Positions 22,196-34,620 of a stretch of 64,000 nucleotides of DNA are shown here, in pieces; position 1 is the first letter of the stretch; each line of letters starts with the position of its first letter. The translations under genes were made by a program, and so were the position numbers. The stretch comes from Nereocystis luetkeana. Lineage: Eukaryota > Sar > Phaeophyceae > Laminariales > Laminariaceae. Under the pieces are notes generated by a model. It had not been told where the DNA came from. It searched no databases and was given only the letters and a program-made list of their open reading frames with translations. Location of the stretch: the NCBI GenBank assembly GCA_031213475.1, contig JARUPZ010000007.1, positions 9,722,458 to 9,786,457 on the forward strand, in the 5' to 3' direction.

Positions 22196-22275
22196 GAGCA
22201 TGCACTCGGTGAGACTTGAACCCACGAAATTGATATTGATAGGCACGCGGACCACCCACCAAGCCACCGGCGGGG
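22196..22275 (-). other. tRNA-like sequence in unit 1
   Basis: On the minus strand GGTGGCTTGGTGGGTGG resembles a D arm/A box, and GTGGGTTCAAGTCTCAC forms a complete T arm (5-bp stem with one G-T pair, 7-nt loop). The middle does not fold into an anticodon arm. A copy lies at 32690-32765. It is probably a decayed tRNA or SINE head. Confidence 0.4.
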
Positions 22276-22894
22276 ACGATGGACTCGAAGAAATCAGGTC
22301 GATCGATGCTCTAGGGGGCAAGAGCTTGTCGGCGGCGTCCTGCGGTATCCTCCCAAACCTGAAAAAAACTATTCTTCGCAATTCGAGACGGATACGTAGA
22401 GATTTTTTTCCATCCATCTCCCCGCATTGCCTCTACTTCCAGCACAATTTCATTTAAATCAGCTCTCGTACTGCATTGCTACTATTGATACTACAGCTGC
22501 TACTACAACTACTACTGCTACTATTACAACAACTACCACTATTAATACGACAGCGGCCAATAGTTTTTTATCATACACCTGACCAGAGCCCGCCTCACGT
22601 CACCAGCCATTGTGTGTTGTAGTTGTTGCTCGTATTTACTGGGCGCGCACAGACGCGAGCAAACGCCGAGACAAACTCTCCTGTTGTTGTGGTCTGGTAC
22701 CGCGAAGAGACGCGCTGGGTGCGCTGCACTGCGCGTAGGACCCAAGCGTCTGTGCCATCTCTGATTGCATTTCTTTGGTCTGGCGGCGGAGAGACGTGCC
22801 GAGTCAACTCGTCCTGGTGCTTTGTACTTCACAATATGACTGACTGCTGCTGCTACTGGTGTTGATGCTGTGCCGCTCCTGCTGTGGTCTACGA

Positions 22895-23165
22895 GTACGT
22901 ATCCACCGAGAGTTGCGCGCCGCGTGCGCTTCTCTTGGTAGCCAAACCCGCGCCAGCCGACTGTTGTAGTGGCCACAGAGAGATGCGCCTCCCGCTGACC
23001 GCTGCTGTGCCGCTGCTGCTGTAGTCTACGGGTACGTATCCACCGAGACGTGCGCGCCGCGTGCGCTTCTCTTGGTACCCAAACCCACGCCAGCCGACTG
23101 TTGTAGTGGCCACGGAGAGATGGTCCCCCCGCTGACCGCGCGTCGGGCGGGAAGCAACGACGCTA
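22895..23165. repeat. Two tandem copies of a 137-bp repeat (unit 1)
   Basis: TACGTATCCACCGAGAG...GGTAGCCAAACC...GTAGTGGCCACGGAGAGATG is repeated once in tandem. The minus-strand ORFs over it differ in frame and length between the units, so I treat it as non-coding repeat. Confidence 0.8.
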
Positions 23166-23638
23166 GATAGTATACAGTTTTTGTCACCATCCAACTCATA
23201 GATCGTTCTGCTACTGCTCGTTGTCAAGGAGAATATCTTGGGTTCAGAGAGCTTGCTCTTCTCGTGTACCTATTTGGTGTGATATCATAATATGTTGGTA
23301 CATGGTATGAGGGCACTACGCGGCTTGATATATACTATATGGAACAAACACGGTATGGGATACGGGATATGTTGGTGATATGGTATATGGGAATATGGGA
23401 AAACCACCGTATGTGGTATGGACTGTGTTGACGGTATGGGACGGGAAAAACACAGTATATGGTATGGTACGTTTGCGGTATGGTACCATGATACGATGTC
23501 GTGGATCTATTACAAGGCTAAAATTTGCCTGGTACTTCAGTATATAAGGTCTGTAAGGGTCGAATATGCTGTACGAATATCATCTGTAACGAGCTTATAT
23601 ATCGGCCATTGGAAAGTGTTCGAAAATTTAGGCCTTGC

Positions 23639-23677
<39 letters not shown>

Positions 23678-26600
23678 TTTGCATTATCAGGGGTAAAATA
23701 TCGATCGATTACCCAGCCCAGGGTAATCCTTGTAACACATCCCGTCTATCACTCTTGCCCGCACTTCTGTTGCTCGAAAGTTTCAGTACGAAACCCCAAC
23801 TACATAACCCCCCCTCATACGAGTGGTTATCGTTACCCTGCGTCACACCTCCTACCGTGGGTTGAAATCGGCCGCGTCTCAGTGTTTCGTGCTGATGTGC
23901 CAATCAATGGTGTGACCCACTCATCATCATCACACGCATGATACCATCCATGATGATAACGTGCGGTGTTCTATGTTTACTCCCGCTCCCAACGTTAACA
24001 CGGCCATGTTATGATCAGAGGTCGGGACACTTTGTATCCCAGGACAGGTTGCCTATTAAGTCGGTACTCTTTGGTACTCACGTGGGTTGTTTGCTTAGGG
24101 ATAGAAGAAGAGCAGCTATATTCCTTTCGTGCACGCGGAGACTAAGAGCCAAGCTCGTGTCTCGCTGGGAAAACCCCTGGTTTTCCATATCTAAGAAACG
24201 CCTCCCAAGTACTACAACTACGATCCCAATACTTGATCCCAGGTAGTTACCGGGATTTCAGCCTCATACGAGGCAGCATCATTACACTAGCCCACTCTGA
24301 TTAACCGTATAAGCAGAATTATGAAAAATTCATGGAAACCCCGATTCCACGAAATAGAACATGAGTCCAAGATGCGGCTCCTCAAAACCCACTCCCACAC
24401 CTCTGAATGGCGGGGCAACGAAGCCGACAAGGTACGTATAACAACAAGAGAAATGAAGGAAGGCCTAACCGTGAGTGACTGGAAGATATCGTCAACGAAA
24501 GGTATCGCCATGCCACCCGAAACGGGGGGAGGGCGACGAAGTGTCGATGGAAAAGCGAAAAGTGAATACCAAAAAGGAGAAGAAAAAATAGCACGGAATA
24601 CGTCAAGAGCCACCTAAACCCAACCGACATCTCTGAAAACGTGCCATGTGCCACAAAATGAGTCGCCCGATTACCCAGACCAGCCCCGACACTGAGCGGG
24701 GGGGTAGGCAGGACAAAATACGCAAAAACCCGTCCCCAACCCAGCCCAAGAAAAAACAAGACCAGAAGGTGGGCGAAGGGTATGATAGTTTTGCCTCACC
24801 GAACCAGCGTCACCATCATCAGGTGTTCGTCTGGGTATTCACCGCGCCCATTGCCCAAAAATATGTATTCATTACCAAATGATACTACTATTACGGGGGA
24901 CCATAGTAATCAGGACCCATCATATGCTCAAAAACCTACACATTCCAGTATTTTATCCATCAATAGGCATATTTGGTTCTGAAGACTGTATTTTCCCGTC
25001 TTTTTAATGGTATAATAGTGTTGCCCAAATGTGTTGACGAGGAGGGAGTGTGTTCACGTTTTTTGTAGGCGGCGAAGCTTACCGGAGCCAAAGAAACGGT
25101 ACAACACACAAATACGTATGTGTCTTTTCATGTGACGTGCATGCGGAGTGTATACAAGACAGTACATGCTCGCGTACACACGCCTCTCACTGTAGACCAC
25201 ACGGGGTGCCTCCACATGCCTCTCACCGTAAACAGATAATAAGGAAACGATTTTTCTTCGCGGTCGCTGGACAGCAGTATTCTACTACTGTACATCATCA
25301 GTCGGTCACTATGCATATTTTTTATTGAACTATTTCAATATACCCCCCCCCCCCCCCCGTTTGATCATGGGGGGGGGGGGGGGAGTGTATGCACGTTGAC
25401 AATACACCTGGTTCCTGATATCTGGTGCTATTATTTCGAAGGAAGTGTACACTACGTATGGCGACTCAAATCTGCTCTTGATTCTTCTGCTCCGTCAGAG
25501 CCGAGGGGAGAACATTTTCTCGTTGCTAGAATGCCTCTCGACAACCACTCTGCAGTTTACCTGTGCTTACGTTGCTTGCTGTATGGGTATGATTTGTCTT
25601 GATAAGGAAGAATGCATTGTATTCACAGGTTTACAAGGGGGAAATACCTCAACATGCCCCCTCACTGTAGTGCAGTGAGTTTTCGTACACCTCGTATATA
25701 CGTTTTTTTTCGTGTTTGAGCTTTGCTTCTCGTTGTTGCATGGTTCATATGTTGTGTATCGCTTCGTGTAAAGTGCTACATATAGTACAAGTAGGGTCGA
25801 CCCGGTTCTGCTTGTCCCAGCCTCTTTCCTGAGTCAGCGTGGATTACACTGGATGGGCACATCAGAAACCCCGATCGAGAACGAAAACAATATATGCCAC
25901 GAAAAAAAAACGACAAAAAACATGCAGGCGGGGAAAACACGAGTGAATTCTTACGATTATACGTATAGGAATACGGAAAATCCCCCTGAAGGACCATACG
26001 AAGTAGTCTCTAGGGAGGGAAATAAAAGTACTGGACACACACCCACCAGAGACGACGATCTTGGTTCTGTTTGAACACGGGGAGAATAAGGATGAGAAGG
26101 GTTTGCTAAATCGTTGAGTTCAGTATTATTCTGCAGCTCTAGATACGAACTCCCGCGAGCGAAAGAAAAACCCCGACAATGTAGCCGTAGTGCCGCCGCC
26201 TGCCCCTTAAGCCGATTTAGGATAGTAACCAGGACAACCTACGGACCGGGTAGAAATGTATCACGCCCCACCCCCTCTATTTCGTCTAGTCGCGTGGGAA
26301 AATATATCGATAAGTAGATAGGATATCGAAGTAGATAGGATATCTCGATTATCTCTCTCCCTCCTTTTCCTCTTCCGCAAGGGTAGGCGAAACAACCATA
26401 CACACCAGCAAGCAAAAGCAGACGCATATAAACTACGAGGTAGGGAGGCGCCTAATTTCTGAGACTCCTATCTCATGGCGAGCTCTACTATTAATAGGTC
26501 TCTCACCCTCAAAACTGGTTTTTGAGGAACGTTTGATGCCTTTTGATGAAAACAAGTCCCCGGCCGAGGTATGTGCACCATGCAAAATTGTTCCACGGAC

Positions 26601-27549
26601 ACCGTTCATTGTTTCGCGGCGGACGCGCGTAACGTAAACTTCCAACGGATACAAGAAAATGAGAATGAGACCGTTGGCGGCGTGGCGCATAGTGGGACCA
26701 ACAACACATGATGATGAGTCATGCTAAGTCTTCTTAGTTTTCTATTCATAGCACCGGGAGCTCTATATGCCTCAGTCGAAAACAGAAATTCCCTCGAGGA
26801 AACAAATTGTTAGTGAGATGATGAAGAAGACGGTGATGGTCGATGCGAGGTAAATTCATTTTTATCGAAAGGCTGCGGCGGACTAGCCGAAACATGGACG
26901 AGAGAACCGAGCAGAAATAATGGCGTACTAATACTGTAGTGATATTGCCTTTGATGAAATGCATTCTAGCGCTGTTCTCAGAACGCTTGCCTTTTTTTGT
27001 GAAGTGGCGGTTGGAGTCGGTGCGAGCGTGGAGAGAGATCAGTCGGCACCGGCACAGACGGCACCCCAGCAGGCGGGGTTTGGCTCTCAGACTGAACGTC
27101 TGTTTTTTTCCCTTGAAAAACCAAGAACAAAAGGCTCGCGCTTCACGCTCGCGCGCCTCATTGTAAAATACGGATAACATTTTACGGGACAGAGTGGTAT
27201 CCTCGTACAGCAGTACGATAGCACGGCGGGAGCAGGACGCCCCACCCCCCAACAGCCATCAATAGGTTGTGGTTTGCCTGGTCCATGCGGCGGTTATATA
27301 TACGGGAAAACACGTCTGTTGCTTTTACTCGTCGTCACATGGTTATCATGTCTACGTACCTGGTATGTATATAGAAAGTCGGTGGGGATTGTGGAGGGTG
27401 GAGGTGGCGATATAATCAGTTTCGAACGGCGAACTGACTGCTTGATTGTGAGCGAAGTAGATAGAATAGGACCTACCTAAAAACAACACTGAGTAACACC
27501 GACCAAATGGAACGAGAAAATATAAGAGTACGCAATCTCGAGTTGTTAG

Positions 27550-27660
27550 TATTACGGGGGATCATAGTTAATAGGACCAATTATTGTTAGTAAAAATAAG
27601 TAAATACATAGGGTTTTGTGTGTACCGTAGGTCCTATCTACTATGTGGTCCCTCATAGTA
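27550..27660. mobile_element. MITE-like element (unit 2), decayed right end
   Basis: TATTACGGGGGATCATAG at the left, but the right end reads GTGGTCCCTCATAGTA, so one terminal repeat has decayed. It corresponds in position to 18261-18378. Confidence 0.65.
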
Positions 27661-28550
27661 GAATTAAATAATACCAGGTACCTGGTAGTGGATATCTTGC
27701 ACCGTACCTGGTAGGGGGGAAGGGGTGAACATACATCCATCCATATAGCACACGTTGCTGTGGTAATTGTGTTTCTTATTGTTTACGGTGTTGCAAAAGG
27801 CGTTGCGATATTATGCGTGATGGTAGCAGTAGTGGTGGCGGTGGTTGTTGTTGTTGGTGATGGTCTGATTTTTTTGTCTTCAACAATGCGTATTAAGACC
27901 TATGCCAATGGAAACGCGAAGTTCGAAAGTTTTTTTTCAAATATATTGCATAAAAAAACAGCTGAAAAATTTCACGTACCGCCGCTGTGGGAAAAAAAGA
28001 GAAAAATGTTTGATTGTTTCTTTTTTTCCCCCCAACGGCTGCAGGCGGCGCAATTTATGTTTTTCTGGTTGCAAATTGGCAACACGGTGATCGAAACCAG
28101 CTCGTGCGACGATCGACGCTCGATCTCGACATAGACTCAGCCCACGGCCAACCCGCTCGGTATCTGGCAAGGCCAACGAATACAGATGACAGCCTCGATG
28201 ATATCAGGTGGATCCATGGTCTAGGGCGCGAGAGCTTGCCGGCGGCGTCCTACGGTATCCTCCCAAACCTGAAAAAAAACTATTTTTTGCCCTTCGAGAC
28301 GGATGGAGAAGTTTTGTCTTCTATTTTGTGCAAACCAGCGGCCAAATGTTTTTTATCGTGCGCCTGGTCAGCTCCCGCCACATGACACCGGCCATGGTGT
28401 GAAGACGGTGACCCTAGGGTGGGTCGGAGCCCCTTGCGAGCGCACTCCGTTCAGAATTCATGACGCAATCGTTGGTTTTATTGATCGATGTCTGTCGAGG
28501 ACTCGGAATCTCGCCGCTTCGAACCAAAGATCGGCCTGAGTTTTTCTCAA

Positions 28551-28573
28551 GCCGATGTTGGCCCAACATCGGC
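28551..28573. repeat. 23-bp perfect palindrome in the unit 2-specific block
   Basis: GCCGATGTTGG, one central base, then CCAACATCGGC. It lies within 27895-28690, which unit 1 lacks. It has no run of T after it and no known role. Confidence 0.7.
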
Positions 28574-31500
28574 CCCAGATTTGCTTTTTTCGGGCTTTTC
28601 CAAAAGTTAGGAACTTTTTTTTTTTACGTGGCCCATAGGAAGCTTGTTCTGAATTGTTTTGGCTAACTTCACTGTCCCATTGGCATAGGTCTATACCGGT
28701 ACCTTTTTTTAATATCAATGACCAAAAAACGAGGCAACAATATCATACTGTTGGCTCATCCTTGGATGCACGTACCAGCTTTTCGCGCTCGGAGCCTCTA
28801 TTCTTACGTTCAATCATGATCAAGTAATGGGCAAAATAGTTTCGATCGAAAATGTTTGTGACCATTTCTCCGATGAAATATTTGAAATCCCATCCTAAAG
28901 AAAACGTCCATCCTAACTTCTATCTCGCAATGTTTAGTATAATAGATGACGGGCTCGAAGAAATGAGGTGGATGCATGCTCTAGGGGGCAAGAGCTTGCC
29001 GGCGGCGTCCTACGGTATCCTCTCCCAAACCTGAAAAAAAAATGCCATTCGAGACGGATATACAGCAGTATTAATAGTACTTGAAGATAATTTTGCTGTC
29101 GCACAAGAAGTAATCCACTCCTGTTGTTGTACTGTAAAATGCCTGCTATAGTATGCGAATGACGACGCTTTGTTGGCCAATGAAAAACATGTTGTAGGTT
29201 GTTACACATTCGACAGATTGACATGTATTTTCAACTGCCAGGTTATTATTTGCGAGTACCAAAACATACGATGTGAGGATCGCAAAATACAAATCAAGAG
29301 CAGAAGAGGCCAAGAACATGTACGATAGTGAGACTCACCAACAAACACGTGCGTACTCATGTACTGGTACGTCAAGATCTGCTGCAACATTTCCAGGGAG
29401 TATATTGAACAATTTTCATGGTGTCGGTGTGCCCGTCTGTGTTGTCAACCAACTTTCGATTATATTTTGTACCCCGACCTTCGCGTGTCGATCTGCTGTT
29501 TCAGTGTACGAAATGGTACAAGTGTTATCGTCTCGTCGACCCTGGTAGCATTCAGGGGAGTCACCGGCCAGTAGTAGTCAATCGCTAGGGAAATAATGGA
29601 AAACGCGCGGTCGGTTCACGCAGCTTGCAAAGTTGAGTATCGATCGATCTGCCGATCGGTTGTGAACTCACAGCTGACGTACTCTTTTAGTTTCTTATAA
29701 AATATAAAGGCGAAAAGTAGAAAGTAATCCACTGCTGCTGTTGTATTAAGACCTACGATAGTATGCAATTTTTTTGCCATTCGAGACGGATACAGCAGTA
29801 GTATTCGCAGATAACTTTGCTGTGGCACTCCTGTTGTGTTGTACTGTAAAATACCTGCTATAGTATGCGAATGGAAACGCGAAGTACACAAAAGTCTTCT
29901 TTCAGCTCGTGCGACGATAGACGATAGACGCTCGATCTCGACAGAGACTGAGCCCACAGCCAACCCGCTCGGTGGCGGGCAAGATCAACTAGTATAGATG
30001 ACGGGCTCGAAGAAATGAGGTGGATGTATGCTCTAGGGGGCAAAAGCTTGCCGGCGGCGTCCTACGGTATCCTCAAAAACCTAAAAAAAAACATTTTTTG
30101 CCATTCGAGACGGATACAGCAGTAGTAGTGCTCGTAGATCATGTTTTTCGTCTATTTTGTGCACACCATCGGCCAATGCGCTGCACTGAGCGTAGGACCC
30201 AAGCGTCTGAGCCAACTCTGACTGTCTTTCTTTGATCTGGCGAACAGCAGTGCTCGACGTACATACTCTGTATTCATCGCCACCCATGCACAACAACACC
30301 GCACTACATCAGTAGCAGGCACCTGGTCTGGTGTATAGACATCTCCCCAACTCTGACTGCCTTACACAGTAGTGTATGGGATATGGTATATGTTGGTGGT
30401 ATTGTATATGGGAATATGGGATATGTTGGTGGTATGTTATATGGGAATATGGGAGAACCACCGTATGTGGTATGGTATGTGTTGACGGTATGGTACGGGA
30501 AAAACACAGTATATGGTATGGTACGTTTGCGGTATGGTACCCTGGTCACGATGTCGTGGATGTATTATATGGCTAAATTTGCCTGGTGGTATGGTATGTT
30601 TCAGTATATAAGGTCCGTGAGGGTCAAATACGTCGTACAAATATCATATGTAACGCGCTTATATATCGGCCATGTGGAAAGTGTTCGAAAATATAAGCCT
30701 TACGGACAGACAGACAGACAGACAGTTAGACTTGCAGTTACCAAAACAGAGACTCAGTTCTACAAACTGAGATTACCACTCCGTCCCTAATCATTGGGAC
30801 GGTTTGTCCATCAATATACAATCAAAACGGTCTTTATAATTGTTATTGCCCTCGATGAAATGCATTCGAGCGCTGTTCTCAGTTTGCTTGTAATTTTTTT
30901 TGTGAAGTCGCAGTTGGAATTGGTGCGAGTGTGGAGAGAGACCAGTCGGCACCGGTACAGACGGCACCTTGGCTCTCAGACTGAACGTCTGCTTTTCTTC
31001 CTTGGAACCAAGAACAAAAAGCTCACGCTTCGCGCTCGCGCGCCTCATTGTAAAATACGGTTACTCTATTACGGGACAGAGTGGTATGCCAGTACTACAG
31101 GACGATAGCACGGCGAGAGCAGGACGCCCCACCCCCCAACAGCCATCAAGAGGTTGTGGTTTGCCTGGTCCCTACGGCGGTGATGTATACGGGAAAGCAC
31201 GCCTTCTGCCGAGATCTGTTTGTCGCAGAATATCCCCTCTCGCCTCTAAGAAAAGCCCACACGGCTCAGCAGTTTAAACGTGACAAGCGCACTAAGACAC
31301 TGAAAAATGTTTGAAATACTCCCTGTAAATGTTGCAGCAGATGTTGACGTACCAGCACATGATGAGTACGTACGTACGTGTTTGATGGTGAGTCCCACTA
31401 TAGTATGACATTCGTACATGTATATTCTTGGCTTCTCGTCTGCTCTTCTTCTTGATATATGAAAAACGCAGTATGCACACACCTGTAAGATTGCAGGGGT

Positions 31501-31737
31501 GGTCCAACAGCGCAGGAGGTGATACTCGTGATTTCTGTAGGCAGGCTAGCGAGCGGCGCATTGTGATCCTGCAGCTCTTTGTTTCTTAAATCGGGGGGAC
31601 GGAATATACGAGGGTAACAAACAAAGTGATCGACACAGGGACGAACATACTACATGTCTGTACTACACAGAGGGTTGGAAAGTAAAAGCGAACTACTTTT
31701 CGTCTTGAAGTTGATGCGAAATAGACTTTTACAGCAT

Positions 31738-31850
31738 ATTACTACGGGGGCCCATAGTAAATAGGACCGAGTATTGTGAGTAAAAATAGGGAAATATGTA
31801 GGTTTATGTATCCACTGTATAGGTCCTATTGAATATGGTCCCCCGTAATA
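31738..31850. mobile_element. MITE-like element, second locus in unit 2
   Basis: Same position as 21056-21179. Ends ACTACGGGGGCCCATAGTAA and TATGGTCCCCCGTAATA. Confidence 0.7.
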
Positions 31851-32689
31851 ATAGAAAAGTGGGAGTGACGAAGAAAGCGAAAGATCTATCTACCGTGATT
31901 GTCATTCCCATTGGTGACACAGCAGCAGCAGTGGTCTGCGGGTGCGTTTGTACGCACGACGGTTACAAAGTAACCAACCCTGTACTCGTGGTCGTACTAT
32001 AATACATAATACCAGGTAACCGACAGCTCTCGTATTATTAATAGTAACAAGTACCCTGGTACTCGTAAGCGAATTACTTTTTTTCGTCTTAAAGTTGATG
32101 CGAATTAGACTTTACAGTTGTCCAGTGAAAAAGTTGTGGTGGGTTGTTCACACGTTCACACATCATTCGACAGATTGACATGTTTTTTCAACTGCCGGGT
32201 TATTTACGAATACCGAAATACGACAAGGGTCGCAAGACATTGATATAGGCGAAGTAAAAAGTAATTCACTGCTTTGCTGTCCCCGTACCGCCGCTGTTTT
32301 CGGCTGCAGGCGGCGCAAATTTGTTTTTTCTCGTCGCAAAGAGTCAATACGCTGCTGGTGAAGATCAGCTCATGCGACGATAGACGCTTGCTCTCGACAT
32401 AGACTCAGCCCACGGCCAACCCGCTTCGTGGCGAGCAAGGGCAATTAGTCTAGAAGTTTTTTTTTTTTTCAATCATCCCTCCTACTTTCCAGCCTTACTC
32501 ATGGGAGGTTTTACCCTCAACGAGCTTCTGGACAAGCCGTCCACCCTTCTCCCCCCCGGTACGTGCCTTTATTTTTTTGTTGCGCGTAGGGTTCAGCATT
32601 CCCACTGCTCGTCGATTTTCATCGAATGTAGCTAACTCACGCTCTCGCGCTTTCCGCTAATCAATTTCTTTTTTGCATGAAAAAGCCAG

Positions 32690-32765
32690 GAGCATGCACT
32701 CGGGGAGACTTGAACCCACGAAATTGATATTGATAGGCACGCGGACCACCTACCAAGCCACCGGG
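32690..32765 (-). other. tRNA-like sequence in unit 2
   Basis: Counterpart of 22196-22275 with the T arm kept. The A-box side has lost bases (CCGGGG for CCGGCGGGG). Confidence 0.4.
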
Positions 32766-33374
32766 GACGATGGACTCGAAGAAATCAGGTGGATCGATGC
32801 TCTAGGGGGCAAGAGCTTGCCGGCGGCGTCCTACGGTATCCTCCCAAACCTGAAAAAAAAACTATTCTTTGCAATTCGAGACGGATACCTCGAGATTTTT
32901 TTCCATCCCCCCGAATTACCTCTACTTCCAGTACAATTTCATTTAAATCAGCTCCCGTACTGCATTGCTACTATTGATACTACAGCTGCTACTACTGCTA
33001 CTGCTACTATTACAACAATTACCACGATTAATACGACAGCGGCCAATAGTTTTTTATCATACACCTGACCAGAGCCCGCCTCACGTCACCAGCCATTTTG
33101 TGTTGTAGTTGTTGCTCGGATTTACTGGGCGCGCACAGACGCGAGCAAACGCCGAGACAAACTCTCCTGTTGTTGTGGTCTGGTGCCGCGAAGAGACGCG
33201 CTGGGTGCGCTGCACTGCGCGTAGGACCCAAGCGTCCGTGCCATCTCTGACTGCCTTTCTTTGGTCTGGCGGCGGAGAGACGTGCCGAGTCAACTCGTCT
33301 TGGTGCTTTGTACTTTACAATATGACTGACTGCTGCTGCTACTGGTGTTGCTGCTGTGCCGCTGCTGCTGTGGT

Positions 33375-33650
33375 CTACGAGCACGTATCCACCGAGAGGT
33401 GCGCGCCGCGTGCGCTTCTCTTGGTAGCCAAACCCGCGCCAGCCGACTGTTGTAGTGGCCACGGAGAGATGCGCCTCCCGCTGACCGCTGCTGTGCCGCT
33501 GCTGCTGTAGTCTACGAGTACGTATCCACCGAGAGGTGCGCGCCGCGTGCGCTTCTCTTGGTACCCAGACCCACGCCAGCCGTCTGTTGTAGTGGCCACG
33601 GAGGGATGGTCGCCCTCCTGACCGCGCGTCGGGCGGGAAGCAACGACGCT
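33375..33650. repeat. Two tandem copies of the 137-bp repeat (unit 2)
   Basis: Counterpart of 22895-23165. Here a 218-residue minus-strand ORF (33028-33684) crosses the repeat; in unit 1 it is broken, arguing against coding. Confidence 0.8.
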
Positions 33651-33771
33651 GGACAGTATACAGTTGTGTCACCATCCAACTCATAGATCGTTCTGCTACT
33701 GCTTGTTGTCATGGAGATCATCTTGGGTTCAGAGAGCTTGCTCTTTTCGTGTACCTATCTGGTGTGATATA

Positions 33772-34205
33772 CATAATATGTTGGTACATGGTATGAGGGC
33801 ACTACGCGGCTTGATATATACTATCTGGAACAAACACGGTATGGGATACGGGATATGTTCGTGGTATAGTATATGGGAATATGGGAAAACCACCGTATGT
33901 GGTATGGACTGTGTTGACGGTATGGGACGGGAAAAACCCAGTATATGGTATGGTATGTTTGCGGTATGGTACCATGGTACGATGTCGTGGATCTATTACA
34001 TGGCTAAAATTTGCCTGGTGCTTCAGTATATAAGGTCCGTAACGGTCGAATACGCAGTACGAGCATCACCTGTAACGAGCCTATATCTCGGCCATTGGAA
34101 AGTGTTCGAAAATATAGGCCTTGCGGACAGACAGGCAGACAGGCAGACTGACAGACAGATTTGCATTTACCAAAACAGAGACTCAGTTCTACAAACTGAG
34201 AATTA
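33772..34205. repeat. GGTATGG-rich repeat, copy at the end of unit 2
   Basis: Same order of blocks as 19650-20080, ending in CTCAGTTCTACAAACTGAG at the point where homology to unit 1 stops. Copies of this repeat stand at both edges of unit 2. Confidence 0.75.
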
Positions 34206-34394
34206 GGGGCAAAGTGGCATATATAACCTATGCTAGTGGGATTAATCGGCATCAGCTGGCCATGATAGCGTACTATATACTTTTCCCAAATGCCAGACAC
34301 GTTCTGTGATCGGGGGTACCAAATGTCTGCGAAGTTTACTGACGATTATATTTAGTCTATCTACGCACCGTAGCAACGACCAGCATTCGCCTAA

Positions 34395-34620
34395 CGTTAT
34401 TGGCCTCAATTGTCTGAAAAAGAAAAAAGTACAAGTCTTACCATCTGTACTGTATATATACATTGTATGCAGCGTTGAACGAAATAAATCAACTAACGTT
34501 ATTGGCCTCAATGGTCTGAGAAGGAAAAAAAGTTCCATTGGCCTCAATGGTCTGAACAAGAAAAAAGTGCCTCTGCATTGTATATATGCATTGTATGCAG
34601 CGTTGAATGAAATAAAAAGG
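34395..34620. repeat. Two to three copies of a repeat with ATTGGCCTCAATGGTCTGA
   Basis: TTATTGGCCTCAAT...CTGA recurs three times (34398, 34498, 34536) and TGTATGCAGCGTTGAA twice (34467, 34592). The region separates unit 2 from single-copy DNA. No gene was recognised. Confidence 0.75.

Larger units (their letters stand above)
14301..23685. repeat. Unit 1 of a nested tandem duplication (about 9.4 kb)
   Basis: The stretch beginning GGGTAAAATATCGATCGATT at 14301 starts again at 23691 and at 59074. Unit 1 consists of dispersed repeats (S and R elements, MITEs, GGTATGG-rich blocks, minisatellites) with short ORFs that I do not believe are genes. Its internal segment 15091-16740 is inverted relative to the other copies. 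Confidence 0.9.
23691..34205. repeat. Unit 2 of the nested tandem duplication (about 10.5 kb)
   Basis: Colinear with unit 1 but more diverged than the 44.8-kb copies are from each other, and about 1.1 kb longer; one extra block is 27895-28690. The junction with unit 1 cuts through a GGTATGG/GACAGACA element at 23684-23690. No gene with recognisable motifs was found in it. Confidence 0.9.

Noticed and set aside
24321..24882. Two plus-strand ORFs (MKNSWKPRFHEI..., MCHKMSRPITQT...) conserved in the nested units
   Set aside because: Conservation is explained by recent duplication. In the left copy the inversion cuts the first ORF, and no family motif such as a reverse transcriptase or transposase is visible.
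33028..33684. 218-residue minus-strand ORF in unit 2
   Set aside because: It crosses a 137-bp tandem repeat, and the homologous region of unit 1 is broken by frame changes, so there is no sign of coding constraint.
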